Positions 1 to 8,050 of a stretch of DNA of 64,000 nucleotides are shown here, piece by piece. A model generated the notes under the pieces. It was given only the letters and a program-made list of their open reading frames with translations. It searched no databases and was not told where the DNA came from. The translations under genes were made by a program, and so were the position numbers. Every line of letters begins with the position of its first letter. The first letter of the stretch is position 1. Source of the stretch: Micromonospora sp. NBC_01740 (GTDB lineage: Bacteria > Actinomycetota > Actinomycetes > Mycobacteriales > Micromonosporaceae); the NCBI RefSeq assembly GCF_035920365.1, contig NZ_CP109150.1:682001-746000 (forward strand), read 5' to 3'.

Positions 1-20
1 GCATGTCTCTTCCTGGGGCT
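1..20 (-). promoter_or_regulatory. RBS and start codon of the next gene, probably rplK
   Basis: Read on the minus strand, a purine-rich SD (AGGAAGAGAC) is followed directly by ATG at 4-2, and the window ends one base later. The gene after nusG in actinobacteria is rplK, whose product starts Met-Pro, and the single visible base after ATG (C) fits a proline codon. The identity is inferred from gene order only. Bases 21-187 between nusG and this start hold GC-rich inverted sequence around 151-177 but no clear terminator. Confidence 0.45.
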
Positions 21-187
21 TGGAACTGGGAAAGGTGCCGGCCGCAGGCGCGCACGGTCAGCGCGATGCGACAGCGGCGACGTTCTAGAGTAGCGCAGCG
101 TCCCGCCGCCGCCTGCGCCGAGGTCGGGCGGGGGGCGGAACAGGTACGCCGGCAGCGGGCCGCTGCCCACCGCCGGCGCTCCCGACG

Positions 188-910
188 TCAGATCTTGGCG
201 ACCTGGTTGAAGTTCAGCTCCACCGGCGTCTCGCGACCGAAGATCGACACCAGCACCTTGAGCTTCTGCTGGTCGGCGTTGATCTCGCTGATCGTCGCCG
301 GCAGCGAGGCGAAGGCGCCGTCGGTGACGGTGACCGAGTCGCCGACCTCGAAGTCGAGGACCTTGATCTCGGGCTTGGCCTTCTTCTGCTCGGTCTCGAC
401 GGCCGGCGCCAGCCACTTCAGCACCTCGTCGAGGGAGAGCGGGGCCGGGCGGTCGGCCCGGTCCGTCGCGCCCACGAAGCCGGTGACACCCGGCGTGTTG
501 CGCACGCAGGAGTAGGACTCGGCGGTCAGCTCCATCCGGACCAGGATGTAGCCCGGGAAGACCTTGGCCTGGATCTGCGACCGCTTCCCGTTCTTGACCT
601 CCACCTCTTCCCGGGTCGGCACCTCGACCTGGTAGATGTAGTCCTCCATGTCGAGGCTCGTAATCCGGGTCTCGAGGTTGGTCTTGACCTTGTTCTCGTA
701 GCCGGCGTACGAGTGCACCACGTACCAGTCGCCCGGCGCGTAGCGCAGCTTCTGCCGCAGCTCGGCGACCGGGTCGTAGTCCTCGTCCGGCGCGGGCTCG
801 GTGGTGGGGAACTCCGGCTCGCTGGCGGCCTCGACCGACTCGTCACCAGCCGCCGTCGCCACCGTGGACTGCTCGTCCGTGGTCTCGGCGGTCTCGTCGT
901 ACTCAGGCAC
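188..910 (-). CDS. nusG: transcription termination/antitermination factor NusG
   Basis: NusG binds RNA polymerase and affects elongation, pausing and Rho-dependent termination, and it couples transcription to the ribosome. The 240-residue protein has an acidic, Glu/Thr-rich N-terminal extension (about residues 1-55) typical of actinobacterial NusG. The NGN domain starts at the conserved [17 protein letters not shown] and contains [13 protein letters not shown] domain near the C-terminus ([17 protein letters not shown]) completes it. It lies 38 bp downstream of secE and upstream of the presumed rplK, the standard secE-nusG-rplK order. The start was kept at the ATG at 910. Nothing looks unusual. 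Confidence 0.98.
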   Translation of the reverse strand: MPEYDETAETTDEQSTVATAAGDESVEAASEPEFPTTEPAPDEDYDPVAELRQKLRYAPGDWYVVHSYAGYENKVKTNLETRITSLDMEDYIYQVEVPTREEVEVKNGKRSQIQAKVFPGYILVRMELTAESYSCVRNTPGVTGFVGATDRADRPAPLSLDEVLKWLAPAVETEQKKAKPEIKVLDFEVGDSVTVTDGAFASLPATISEINADQQKLKVLVSIFGRETPVELNFNQVAKI

Positions 911-948
911 GCTCGCTCACTTCCGTCACTATCGGCTCAGTCGGCCGG

Positions 949-1341
949 TCAGCTGGGGTTGCCGAAGACCCACAGCACGCCCTTCGCGAAGGCGAAGTCA
1001 AGGCCGGCCACGATCGTCAGCATCACCGCGACGAAGGCGACCACAACGGCCGTGTAGGTCAGCAGCTCCTTGCGGGTCGGCCAGATGACCTTACGCAGTT
1101 CCGCCACGACCTCGCGGATGAATCGGGCGATGCGGCCGAACAGACCGACCCGGTCGGTTTCCGCCTTGGTCTTCGGCTTGCTGTCCGCCGAATCCGCCTT
1201 CGCCCGCGAGCGCGTCGCGGTGCCGCCCCGGGATACCGGCTCCTCGGCGTCGGTGGCGTCGTCATCGGCCACGTCGTCGACGACCTCGTCGTGCAGACGG
1301 TCGTCGCCGGCGTCCTCGCCGCGCCGCTTCTTGTCGGCCAC
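949..1341 (-). CDS. secE: preprotein translocase subunit SecE
   Basis: SecE is the small clamp subunit of the SecYEG channel in the plasma membrane. The protein is 130 residues with a long charged N-terminal part. It is followed by the conserved amphipathic helix and entry sequence (AELRKVIWPTRKELLTYT) and one C-terminal transmembrane helix. The start was set at the GTG at 1341, giving V-A-D-K-K-R-R-G. A strong SD (GGAGGG) sits 5 nt upstream of this GTG, and an ATG 33 bp further upstream lacks such a site. nusG follows 38 bp downstream. The gene is probably transcribed with nusG and lies just after tRNA-Trp. Confidence 0.95.
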   Translation of the reverse strand: MADKKRRGEDAGDDRLHDEVVDDVADDDATDAEEPVSRGGTATRSRAKADSADSKPKTKAETDRVGLFGRIARFIREVVAELRKVIWPTRKELLTYTAVVVAFVAVMLTIVAGLDFAFAKGVLWVFGNPS

Positions 1342-1555
1342 TTCGCCCTCCGTCGCGGGATGTCGGGGTCGCACGCTGTCGGGCGTGCGCGGCGCTTGGT
1401 CACGCCGGCCGGACCAACCGTCCCGCGACGGGCCGCGGCCGGCGGATCAGCCGGGAGGACCCGAATGCCTCGGGGCCACCCCGCCGATGCCACCACCACG
1501 GGCCGGACGCCGCCGTAAGGCGGCGCGACCCACGGGAACGGTCAGGCCTGAGGCG

Positions 1556-1628
<73 letters not shown>

Positions 1629-1756
1629 GTGCGGCAATGCTCATCCCGCCCGGTCATGCACGACCGTGCAGGGGTTACTTGCCCCACGGCGGACCAGTGT
1701 ACGGGTAGCGGCACCACTTTCCCAACCGGTCTGCCCCTCGCGCGTCGGATGCCTGG

Positions 1757-2149
1757 TCAGCGGGCCGTCCGGACGGTCGCGCGAGCCTGCGAGAGTACCT
1801 TCTCCCCCCGGCAGACGGCGGTCACGTCGAGCCTGGTCAGGCCGTCCTCGGTGACCTCCCGGACCACGGCCGTGACCTCGATCTCGGTGCCCTCGTCGTC
1901 GTCCGGGACGACCACCGGCCGGGTGAAGCGGACGTTGTAGTCGACGATCGCGTCGGGCGCCCCGGCCCACTCCGCCACCGCGCGGCCGACCAGCGCCATG
2001 GTGAACATGCCGTGGGCGATCACGCCGGGCAGACCCACCTTCGTGGCGGTCCGGTCGTTCCAGTGGATCGGGTTGAAGTCCCCCGAGGCGCCGGCGTAGC
2101 GGACCAGGTCCGCGCGCGTCACCCGGAACGTCCTGGCTGGCAGTTCCAT
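1757..2149 (-). CDS. hadB: MaoC-like (R)-specific enoyl/3-hydroxyacyl dehydratase, HadB-like
   Basis: This is a hot-dog fold hydratase of 130 residues. The hydratase-2 signature is visible as GDFNPIHWND, with Asp24 and His29 as the expected catalytic pair, followed by GLPGVIAHGMFTMALVGR. In mycobacteria the homologue HadB forms the catalytic half of a dehydratase that removes water from 3-hydroxyacyl-ACP during fatty acid elongation. It starts one base after the end of the HadA-like gene, so the two are translationally coupled and should make a heterodimer. No HadC-like third gene is present. The substrate here is not known from sequence. Confidence 0.88.
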   Translation of the reverse strand: MELPARTFRVTRADLVRYAGASGDFNPIHWNDRTATKVGLPGVIAHGMFTMALVGRAVAEWAGAPDAIVDYNVRFTRPVVVPDDDEGTEIEVTAVVREVTEDGLTRLDVTAVCRGEKVLSQARATVRTAR

Positions 2150-2150
2150 C

Positions 2151-2597
2151 TCAGCCCTCCCCGCGTACGACGAGCTTCGACCAGACGGTCACGACCGGCT
2201 CACCGGCCGGGGTGGCGACCTCGGTGCGGGTGGTCAGGAAGCCGTGCCCGCCACGGCTGCTGACGTCGTCGATGACGCTGACGCAGACCAGCTCGTCCCC
2301 CGCCACCACCGGCCGGGCGTAGGCGAAGCGCTGGTCGCCGTGGACGACGCGGCTGTAGTCGACGCCGAGGGCCGGGTCGTCGATGATCTGCTGGTTGGCC
2401 GCCATGGTGAGCACGATGGGGAAGGTCGGCGGGGCGACCACGTCCGGGTGGCCGAGCGCGCGGGCGGCCTCCGGATCGTGGTGGGCCGGATCGGCGGCGC
2501 CGATCGCCGTGGCGAACTCGCGGATCTTTTCTCGGCCCACCTGGTAGGGGGCGGTCGGCGGATACGTCCGGCCGACGAAGGACGGGTCCAGGGACAT
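2151..2597 (-). CDS. hadA: MaoC-family dehydratase N-terminal domain protein, HadA-like
   Basis: This 148-residue protein matches the non-catalytic partner of HadAB-type dehydratases (FAS1-type dehydratase fold). It lacks the D-x-x-P-x-H catalytic signature that its neighbour carries, but keeps the family's features (PSFVGRTYPPTAPYQVGREK at the start, then a VHGDQRFAYARPVVAGDEL strand region). In mycobacteria HadA stabilises long acyl chains bound by HadB. The position between rpmG and hadB copies the mycobacterial order. The name follows family and synteny; no direct functional evidence exists here. Confidence 0.85.
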   Translation of the reverse strand: MSLDPSFVGRTYPPTAPYQVGREKIREFATAIGAADPAHHDPEAARALGHPDVVAPPTFPIVLTMAANQQIIDDPALGVDYSRVVHGDQRFAYARPVVAGDELVCVSVIDDVSSRGGHGFLTTRTEVATPAGEPVVTVWSKLVVRGEG

Positions 2598-2723
2598 GCC
2601 GCGAACCTACACGCAAACGCCGATCGCCGATCCGTACGGTCGGCGGCGGCCGGAGCCGCGCCGTCCCTACGGACCGGCGATCGGGAAGTGCCTGAGGACC
2701 GGGCCGGCGGTGCCGGCCGTGGG

Positions 2724-2891
2724 TCAGCGGGTCTCGCGGTGGACCGTGTGCTTGCCGTCCCGCGGGCAGAACTTCTTCAGCTCGATGCGGTCGGGGTCGT
2801 TACGACGGTTCTTGCGCGTGATGTAGTTGCGCTCCTTGCACTCCACACACGCCAAAGTGATCTTCGGCCGGACATCGGTCGCCTTCGCCAC
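2724..2891 (-). CDS. rpmG: 50S ribosomal protein L33
   Basis: A 55-residue protein starting [20 protein letters not shown] with a GTG at 2891 and a GAGGAAG SD 10 nt upstream. The family signature [20 protein letters not shown] is intact. L33 sits in the large ribosomal subunit near the E site. The first zinc knuckle C-x-x-C (Cys15, Cys18) is present, but the second half reads F-C-P-R-D-G-K, so only Cys42 remains and the fourth zinc ligand is replaced by Asp. This form lies between the zinc-binding and zinc-free versions of L33. The neighbours (tRNA-Met upstream, hadA downstream) match the mycobacterial rpmG2 locus. Confidence 0.95.
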   Translation of the reverse strand: MAKATDVRPKITLACVECKERNYITRKNRRNDPDRIELKKFCPRDGKHTVHRETR

Positions 2892-3023
2892 GGCGGAGTG
2901 CCTTCCTCGCTACGGGTAACAACTACGGCGCATCAGCCTACGCGCTGACGGCGCGGACATGCAAAGTGGGCGCCAGTGGCGCCCATCCCACCGACCGCCG
3001 GGAGCTGGCCCGGTGGACGAGAG

Positions 3024-3096
3024 TAGCGGTGGCCGGACTTGAACCGGCGACACAGCGATTATGAGCCGCTTGCTCTACCATCTGAGCTACACCGCC
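3024..3096 (-). tRNA. tRNA-Met (CAT anticodon)
   Basis: A 73-nt cloverleaf on the minus strand. The acceptor is GGCGGTG/CACCGCT (G-U closing pair), the anticodon loop contains CAT, and the T-loop reads GTTCAAGTC. It has an ordinary paired acceptor end and D-arm, and the position beside tRNA-Thr and rpmG matches the elongator tRNA-Met of actinobacteria. CCA is not encoded. Confidence 0.95.
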
Positions 3097-3121
3097 GTGG
3101 CGGGTCCAGCCGGACCCTCTG

Positions 3122-3194
3122 AGCCCCCTTACGGAATCGAACCGTAGACCTTCTCCTTACCATGGAGACGCTCTGCCGACTGAGCTAAGGGGGC
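3122..3194 (-). tRNA. tRNA-Thr (GGT anticodon)
   Basis: A 73-nt cloverleaf on the minus strand, 25 nt upstream of tRNA-Met. The acceptor is GCCCCCT/AGGGGGC, the anticodon stem is TCTCC/GGAGA with loop ATGGTAA (anticodon GGT), and the T-arm is CGGTTCGATTCCG. It is probably co-transcribed with the tRNA-Met that follows. Confidence 0.97.
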
Positions 3195-3290
3195 CTGCGC
3201 GATCTCCCCGGGGGGTGACGCGCAGGGGATACATTACACGGCCGTGCGGCGGAGATGAAATCGGATCCCCCACAGGCGCGTCTCCGCAGT

Positions 3291-5819
3291 TCAGGGCACG
3301 GCCCGCAGCCGGGGCAGCTCCCCCGGGGAGATCGTCTCCGGGTCCACCTGGGCGCCGAACCAGGCCTCCAGCCGCTCGTACGGCAACGGGCGGCTGAACA
3401 GGAAGCCCTGGCCGATCTCGCAGCCGATGTCCTGGAGCAGCTCCAGGGTCAGCTCGCTCTCCACGCCCTCGGCGACCACGGCCAGGCCGAACTGCTGGGA
3501 GAGCGTGACCACCGCGTTGACGATCGCCAGGTCGCCCGGGTCCGTCGCCATGCCCTGCACGAAGGAGCGGTCGACCTTCACCTCGTGCACCGGCAGGCGG
3601 CGCAGGTGGGCCAGGGACGAGTCGCCGGTGCCGAAGTCGTCCACCGACAGCCGTACGCCGAGGTCCCGCAGTCGCCGCAGGGTCGGGATGGGCCGGTCGG
3701 TGCCGTCCAGCACCCCGGCCTCCTTGATCTCCAGCGTGAGCAGCTGCGGCGGCACGCCGTACTCGTCGAGCAGCTCCTTGACGCGGGCCGGGAAGTGCTG
3801 GTCGGTGAGCGTACGCGCGGAGAGGTTGACCGCGACGGCGAGCGGCTGGCCGGCGTGCGTCCAGTCCCGGCTGCGCCGCAGCCCCTCGCGGAGCACGAAC
3901 TCGGTGAACCGGCCGAGCTGGCCGGTGTGCTCGGCCACCGCGACGAAGTCCTCCGGGGCGACCGTGCCGTGCGCCGGGTGCTCCCAGCGGGCCAGGCACT
4001 CCACGCCGACCAGCCGGCGGTCGCGCAGCGTCACCTTGGGCTGGAAGTAGACCTCCAGCTCGTCGGCGTCCAGCGCGCGCCGCAGGTCGCCGGCGAGGCC
4101 GAGCCGCCGCAGCGACCGCGACTCCAGCGTCGGGCTGAACAGCTGCACGCTGCCCGGCACGGACTTGGCCGCCGTCGCCGCCAGATCCACCCGTTGCAGC
4201 AGGGCGACGGCGTCGCTGCCGTGGTCGGGGTGCACGGCGACACCGACGGCCGTGTCCACGTCGAGGGTGAGCGCGTCGAAGACCATCTCGTCGCGGATCT
4301 GCTCGCGCAGCTGCGCGGCCAGCTCCATCGCCGCCTCGGCGCTCTCCAGGCGCAGCGTCACCAGGAACTCGTCCCCGCCGGCCCGCCCGACCAGGGCCGC
4401 CGAGGGTACGCAGGAGCGCAGCCGGTTGGCGACCTCCACCAGGACCTTGTCGCCGGCGGCGTGCCCGAGCGACTCGTTGACCTGGCGCAGCCGGTCGACG
4501 TCGAACAGCAGCAGGGCCACCACCTCGCCGGGCGCCCGGATCTTGACGGCCTCCTCCAGCGCGCCCGTGATCCGTCGCCGGTTCGGCAGCCTGGTCAGCG
4601 TGTCGTGGCTGGCGTCGTGCCGGAGCCGGTCGACCAGCCGCGAGTTTTCCAACGCCACCGCCGCGTGCGCCGCCACCGTCTCGAAGAGCGGCACGTCGGT
4701 GCGGACGAAGTAGTTGCTGTCCCCCAGCCGGTTGGCCACCTCCAGCGTCCCGATGACCGCCTGGCCGGACCGCAGTGGAAGGACGATCACGTCCTTGACC
4801 CGGTGCGTCGAGAGGGGGGCGCGCAGGTCGCCGTCGGTCGTCAGTCCTCGACCGACGGCCACGGTGCGGCCCTCGTCCCGGGCCCGTTCCCGCAGGGCGG
4901 CCGGGGTCTTGGCGAAGTCGAGCAGACCGGGGGCGTCGTTGCGCGCGGTCAGCAGCACCTCGGGGTGCCGGCCCTGGGCGGGCAGCCAGAGCGTCGCGTA
5001 CTCGGCCTGCATGAGCGCCCGTACGCGGCCCAGGAGGGCGTCGGGCAGCGTGCCGTACTCACCGCTCTCGCTGACCGCGCGGCTCAGCTCGTACATGTCG
5101 GTGAGGGTGCGGTGCTGCCGGAAGAACTGCGCGTACGCCCGGTAGACGAAGGCCAGCGCGACGAGGAGCGCCCCCAGCAGCAGCAACGACCACCAGGTGG
5201 CCGCGATGAGGATGAGGACGATGATGCCGATGGCAATATTGATCATCGCTGCCAGGAGCCCCGGCATCGACTGCCGGAACGCGCCCCGGCCCGCCTGCCA
5301 GCCCTGCAACAGTGTGTGCACGCCGGCGACCGAGGCCATGCTCAGCAGGTTCACCATGCTGGCCGCAAAGAACAGCTTGAGCCAGGTGGCCGGGCCGACA
5401 TCCTCGACGGGCGGCAGGGCCTGGAGCACGAGGACGGCCAGGGACGAACCCGCGGCCGCGCGGCCCACGTTGAACCAGAACTTCGTCGGGCCGAACCGGT
5501 GCCTGAGGTGCGACACGGCCGACGCGACCGTGTAGATCATGACAACCGTCAGCGGTTCGACGAGATAGAACGCCAGGACCAGTGGGATCTCGGTCAGGGT
5601 CACGCCGAGGGACTGCCGCCGAACGGTGAAGTTCAGTACCGGGATCCCGGCGGCCACCATGGCCACGAGAAGTGGCAGCGCGAGCGACCACCCGCCGAAC
5701 GGCTGCGGCGCGACCAAGCCGACCGCCGTCGTGCAGACGATGGCGATCAGGGCCAACGGCCCGGTGATCAGCCACGCGTATTCAGTCGAGCGGGGGCCGG
5801 TGGGGCCACGACCCGCCAT
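3291..5819 (-). CDS. membrane GAF-GGDEF-EAL cyclic di-GMP protein
   Basis: An 842-residue signalling protein with about seven N-terminal transmembrane segments (residues 15-230), a GAF-like sensor (about 245-395), a GGDEF domain and a C-terminal EAL domain. In the GGDEF domain the metal-site FDVD is at 439-442 and the catalytic loop GGDEF (481-485) is intact, so cyclic di-GMP synthesis is plausible. In the EAL domain Glu607 is kept but the motif reads E-C-L. The other expected residues are present: Asn665, Glu697, Asp727-Asp728, Lys748, the A-E-G-V-E motif at 783-787 and Gln804. Hydrolysis is therefore also possible. The gene starts 51 bp after a 47-residue peptide gene, with SD AAGGGGG, and is probably in one operon with it. 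The net activity cannot be decided from sequence. Confidence 0.92.
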   Translation of the reverse strand: MAGRGPTGPRSTEYAWLITGPLALIAIVCTTAVGLVAPQPFGGWSLALPLLVAMVAAGIPVLNFTVRRQSLGVTLTEIPLVLAFYLVEPLTVVMIYTVASAVSHLRHRFGPTKFWFNVGRAAAGSSLAVLVLQALPPVEDVGPATWLKLFFAASMVNLLSMASVAGVHTLLQGWQAGRGAFRQSMPGLLAAMINIAIGIIVLILIAATWWSLLLLGALLVALAFVYRAYAQFFRQHRTLTDMYELSRAVSESGEYGTLPDALLGRVRALMQAEYATLWLPAQGRHPEVLLTARNDAPGLLDFAKTPAALRERARDEGRTVAVGRGLTTDGDLRAPLSTHRVKDVIVLPLRSGQAVIGTLEVANRLGDSNYFVRTDVPLFETVAAHAAVALENSRLVDRLRHDASHDTLTRLPNRRRITGALEEAVKIRAPGEVVALLLFDVDRLRQVNESLGHAAGDKVLVEVANRLRSCVPSAALVGRAGGDEFLVTLRLESAEAAMELAAQLREQIRDEMVFDALTLDVDTAVGVAVHPDHGSDAVALLQRVDLAATAAKSVPGSVQLFSPTLESRSLRRLGLAGDLRRALDADELEVYFQPKVTLRDRRLVGVECLARWEHPAHGTVAPEDFVAVAEHTGQLGRFTEFVLREGLRRSRDWTHAGQPLAVAVNLSARTLTDQHFPARVKELLDEYGVPPQLLTLEIKEAGVLDGTDRPIPTLRRLRDLGVRLSVDDFGTGDSSLAHLRRLPVHEVKVDRSFVQGMATDPGDLAIVNAVVTLSQQFGLAVVAEGVESELTLELLQDIGCEIGQGFLFSRPLPYERLEAWFGAQVDPETISPGELPRLRAVP

Positions 5820-5870
5820 CCCGTGCCCCCTTACCGGCCCGCCGGTGTCACGTCATCGAGCGGTGGTCAC

Positions 5871-6014
5871 TCAACGAGGCGCGGGCATGTTCCAGATGAT
5901 GTCGGCGGTCTGGAGATCTCCGAATCCCTGGAGGTCACCGACCAGGACGCCGCTCGCGAGAACGGCGAGCGCGAAAAGCGAGCCAAGCAGCTGGCCGAGC
6001 TTTCGACGAGACAT
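5871..6014 (-). CDS. small exported peptide upstream of the GGDEF-EAL gene
   Basis: A 47-residue product with a basic start (MSRRKLGQLLG), one hydrophobic segment (about residues 8-26, ending in ALAVLASGVLVGD) and a short tail ending DIIWNMPAPR. This looks like a signal peptide or a single-pass anchor with about 20 exposed residues. The ATG at 6014 has a good SD (AGGAG, 6 nt spacing), which decides the start over upstream in-frame codons. It is 51 bp ahead of the membrane GGDEF-EAL gene on the same strand. I do not recognise a named family. A role as ligand, partner or regulator of the downstream protein is inference from linkage only. Confidence 0.6.
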   Translation of the reverse strand: MSRRKLGQLLGSLFALAVLASGVLVGDLQGFGDLQTADIIWNMPAPR

Positions 6015-6204
6015 GGTTGCTCCTGCAGGGGAAGTGTCACGGGGATGGTGGAGGTTCCACGATCGTGCCACAAGGCAGGTACCCAGAAAAGCGGTGCGTG
6101 TACCGCCGGGCCGAGCGTCGGCGACGTTCCGCCGTTCGGCCCACGGGCCGCCCCGACCGAGCCCTGATCACGGGGGCTGAGTGGGCATCATGCACTTCGC
6201 ACAT

Positions 6205-6310
6205 TGCGGATTGCGACCTTCCGCGCAATTCGGGGAAGGTCCGGGAGTCCGGGCGTACCCACCTTCACCGTGGGTGACCCCCTGCCCGGGAGGAGGCCCG
6301 GCCGGACATC
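6205..6310 (-). promoter_or_regulatory. structured region upstream of the small peptide gene
   Basis: The 403-bp gap at 6015-6417 has no convincing gene but holds several inverted repeats. GTCCGG/CCGGAC at 6247-6307 could close a three-way structure with inner stems CCGGG/CCCGG (about 6285-6302) and ACCCAC/GTGGGT (6257-6275). Nearer the gene lie GACCTTCC/GGAAGGTC and ATTGCG/CGCAAT repeats (about 6205-6241). It could be a leader RNA or an operator. It does not match the cyclic di-GMP-I consensus that I know. Confidence 0.25.
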
Positions 6311-6417
6311 GACCACCATACTCGTTCTGCGCCAGCGCGCCAGGGCTGAGACGACGGACCGACAAAGCTCCGCCACGAACCCGGGTAGGAGCATTCAGGA
6401 CGGCGGTCCCGTGGCTG

Positions 6418-7413
6418 CTATCTGCCGCAGGCTGGGCACCGCTCGCGCACCGGTACCGCCGGGGTGTCGGCCGTCGCGCCGGAACGTGCCCGGACTGCGA
6501 GCGCCCCGGTCAGAGCCGCCACGCCCGCGATGAGGACGGCGACGGCGGTTCCGGCGCCGACGCGGAAGTCCGCATGGCCGGCGCCGACCACGGGCGCTAC
6601 GTTCTCGGTCAGGGGCCCCAGGGCGAGCAGTCCGACGGGGGTGAGCAGGACGAGAAGAGCCCAGATGCCCCGGGCGTCGCCGCGCAGGGACAGCACGGCC
6701 GCGGCGAGCATGGCGGCCAGCAGAAGGACCGCGCCGGTTTCCGGGAGGAACGCGCCCCCGTAGCTGAACCGGTAGAACCACGCGCCCTTCCCGGCCAGGA
6801 CCCCCGCTGCGACGAGAGCCGCCCCCAGTGCGATCGGCAAGGGTGCGAGCCGGTGGCGTAGCACCGTGTGGGAGGGAAGTGCCAGTGCCAACACGCCCAA
6901 AGCCGCCTGAGGAAGCAGAACGAACAGGTACGGGCGGGGCAACTCGAACAGGGCGGCGACGGGCACCACGGCGACGGTGGACACCAACGCCAGTCCGATC
7001 GCGGCGCGGGCCCACCGGGCCGGCCCGAGAACATGAACGACGGCGGCCAGCAGCCAGCAGGCCCAGACGACGATGCCCGTGGTGGCGAACGGCCCGAAGG
7101 CCGGCGAGCCCCACACACCCGGCGTGGTGACCACTTCGGCGGCGGCCCAGAAGCCAGCGAGGGCGGTCGCGGTCAGGTGGCTCAGAACAGCGGCGAGGCG
7201 TACGCCGGGTATGAGGTCGGCAGCGCCGGCGGCGCGCAGGCGCTCACGCCCACCCCCGGCCAGCACGTCCCCCACGTCGAGGATCGACGGCCAGCGGCGG
7301 TCGGGCGCGGCCAGGTCGAGATACGTGCCGACGATCTCGCCGCCCCGTGCCTGGCGGTACGCGGCGGGATACGCCCGCAGCAGTTGCCGGTAACGGCGTT
7401 CCAGGTCCCTCAC
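6418..7413 (-). CDS. multipass membrane protein of the PadR-linked type
   Basis: A 331-residue protein. The start was set at GTG 7413 because SD GGAGGG lies just upstream and the N-terminus (VRDLERRYRQLLRAYPAAYR) then matches that of the gene at 12642. A cytoplasmic amphipathic N-terminal domain (about 1-75) is followed by about eight transmembrane helices and a short tail ending CPACGR. In its relative at 12642 the partner gene upstream is a PadR repressor overlapping by ATGA. Here the GTG overlaps the stop of a preceding short frame (7410-7613) by GTGA, but that frame does not look like PadR. Function unknown; membrane localisation is clear. Confidence 0.8.
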   Translation of the reverse strand: MRDLERRYRQLLRAYPAAYRQARGGEIVGTYLDLAAPDRRWPSILDVGDVLAGGGRERLRAAGAADLIPGVRLAAVLSHLTATALAGFWAAAEVVTTPGVWGSPAFGPFATTGIVVWACWLLAAVVHVLGPARWARAAIGLALVSTVAVVPVAALFELPRPYLFVLLPQAALGVLALALPSHTVLRHRLAPLPIALGAALVAAGVLAGKGAWFYRFSYGGAFLPETGAVLLLAAMLAAAVLSLRGDARGIWALLVLLTPVGLLALGPLTENVAPVVGAGHADFRVGAGTAVAVLIAGVAALTGALAVRARSGATADTPAVPVRERCPACGR

Positions 7414-7596
7414 GCCGGCCCTCCGGGGGCAGGCCGGGCGGCGGTACGGGCCCAGAAGGTGGGTTCCCCCGGTGGTGTGTCCACGACTCGGAATGTATCG
7501 GCTACGAAGGCATTTGACGGCGGAACCGCCACAGCCACGCATTGGGGCGTGCGCCCGCACCCCTCAGACCGGCGCCGGGCCACAGGGAGCGCAGGG

Positions 7597-7610
7597 TCAC
7601 CTGTTCCCGC
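7597..7610. repeat. left copy of a 14-bp direct repeat flanking the arsenic cassette
   Basis: The sequence TCACCTGTTCCCGC is repeated exactly at 10499-10512 in the same orientation. The two copies bracket the whole arsenic cassette (7626-10414) and nothing else. It may mark an insertion junction; chance is possible. Confidence 0.45.
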
Positions 7611-7625
7611 CATGGTCCCGGGTGC

Positions 7626-8033
7626 TCAGCCGTGTTGCCCGATGCTGACCAGCAGCTGCGTAACCCGAGTCCTGATGTCGTCGCGGACCTGGCGGACGAT
7701 GTCGAGGGGTTGGCCGGCGGGGTCGGTGAGCTTCCAGTCCTCGTAGCGCTTGCCGGGGAAGACGGGGCAGGCGTCGCCGCAGCCCATGGTGATGATGACG
7801 TCGCTGGCTTCGGCCGTGTCCCAGGTGAGTTGGGCCGGCGTCTGGTCGACGATGTCGATGCCGACCTCCCGCATGGCGTCGACGGCGACGGGGTTGATCT
7901 GGCCGGCGGGTGCGCTGCCAGCGGAGCGGACCTCGATGGTGTCTCCGGCGAGGTGGCGCAGCCAGGCGGCGGCCATCTGGGAGCGGCCGGCGTTGTGGAC
8001 GCAGACGAACAGGACGCTGGGTTTGTGGCTCAT
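7626..8033 (-). CDS. arsC: arsenate reductase, low-molecular-weight phosphatase type
   Basis: Reduces arsenate to arsenite in the cytoplasm. The 135-residue protein has the phosphatase-like P-loop CVHNAGRS, with nucleophile Cys11 and Arg17, two further cysteines (Cys85 and Cys89 in MGCGDACP) that can relay the disulfide, and the general-acid Asp104-Pro105. This matches thioredoxin- or mycothiol-linked ArsC; the sequence does not decide which reductant is used. The start ATG at 8033 has SD GGAAGG. The gene follows the acetyltransferase by 17 bp and ends the arsR operon. Without an ArsB or Acr3 pump here, the arsenite made is probably released through the aquaporin encoded two genes upstream. 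Confidence 0.93.
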   Translation of the reverse strand: MSHKPSVLFVCVHNAGRSQMAAAWLRHLAGDTIEVRSAGSAPAGQINPVAVDAMREVGIDIVDQTPAQLTWDTAEASDVIITMGCGDACPVFPGKRYEDWKLTDPAGQPLDIVRQVRDDIRTRVTQLLVSIGQHG

Positions 8034-8050
8034 CGGTGATGTCCTTCCCA

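Noticed and set aside
3255..6167. 970-residue open frame on the plus strand opposite the GGDEF-EAL gene
   Set aside because: It mirrors the high-GC codon pattern of the real gene on the other strand, has Gln/Arg/His-rich composition, no known domain and no SD.
6205..6310. Cyclic di-GMP-I (GEMM) riboswitch before the GGDEF-EAL unit
   Set aside because: The known conserved core sequences of this class are not present on either strand.
7410..7613. Small gene or PadR remnant before the membrane protein
   Set aside because: The 67-residue frame has no PadR features; only the GTGA overlap speaks for it, so it is mentioned but not called.
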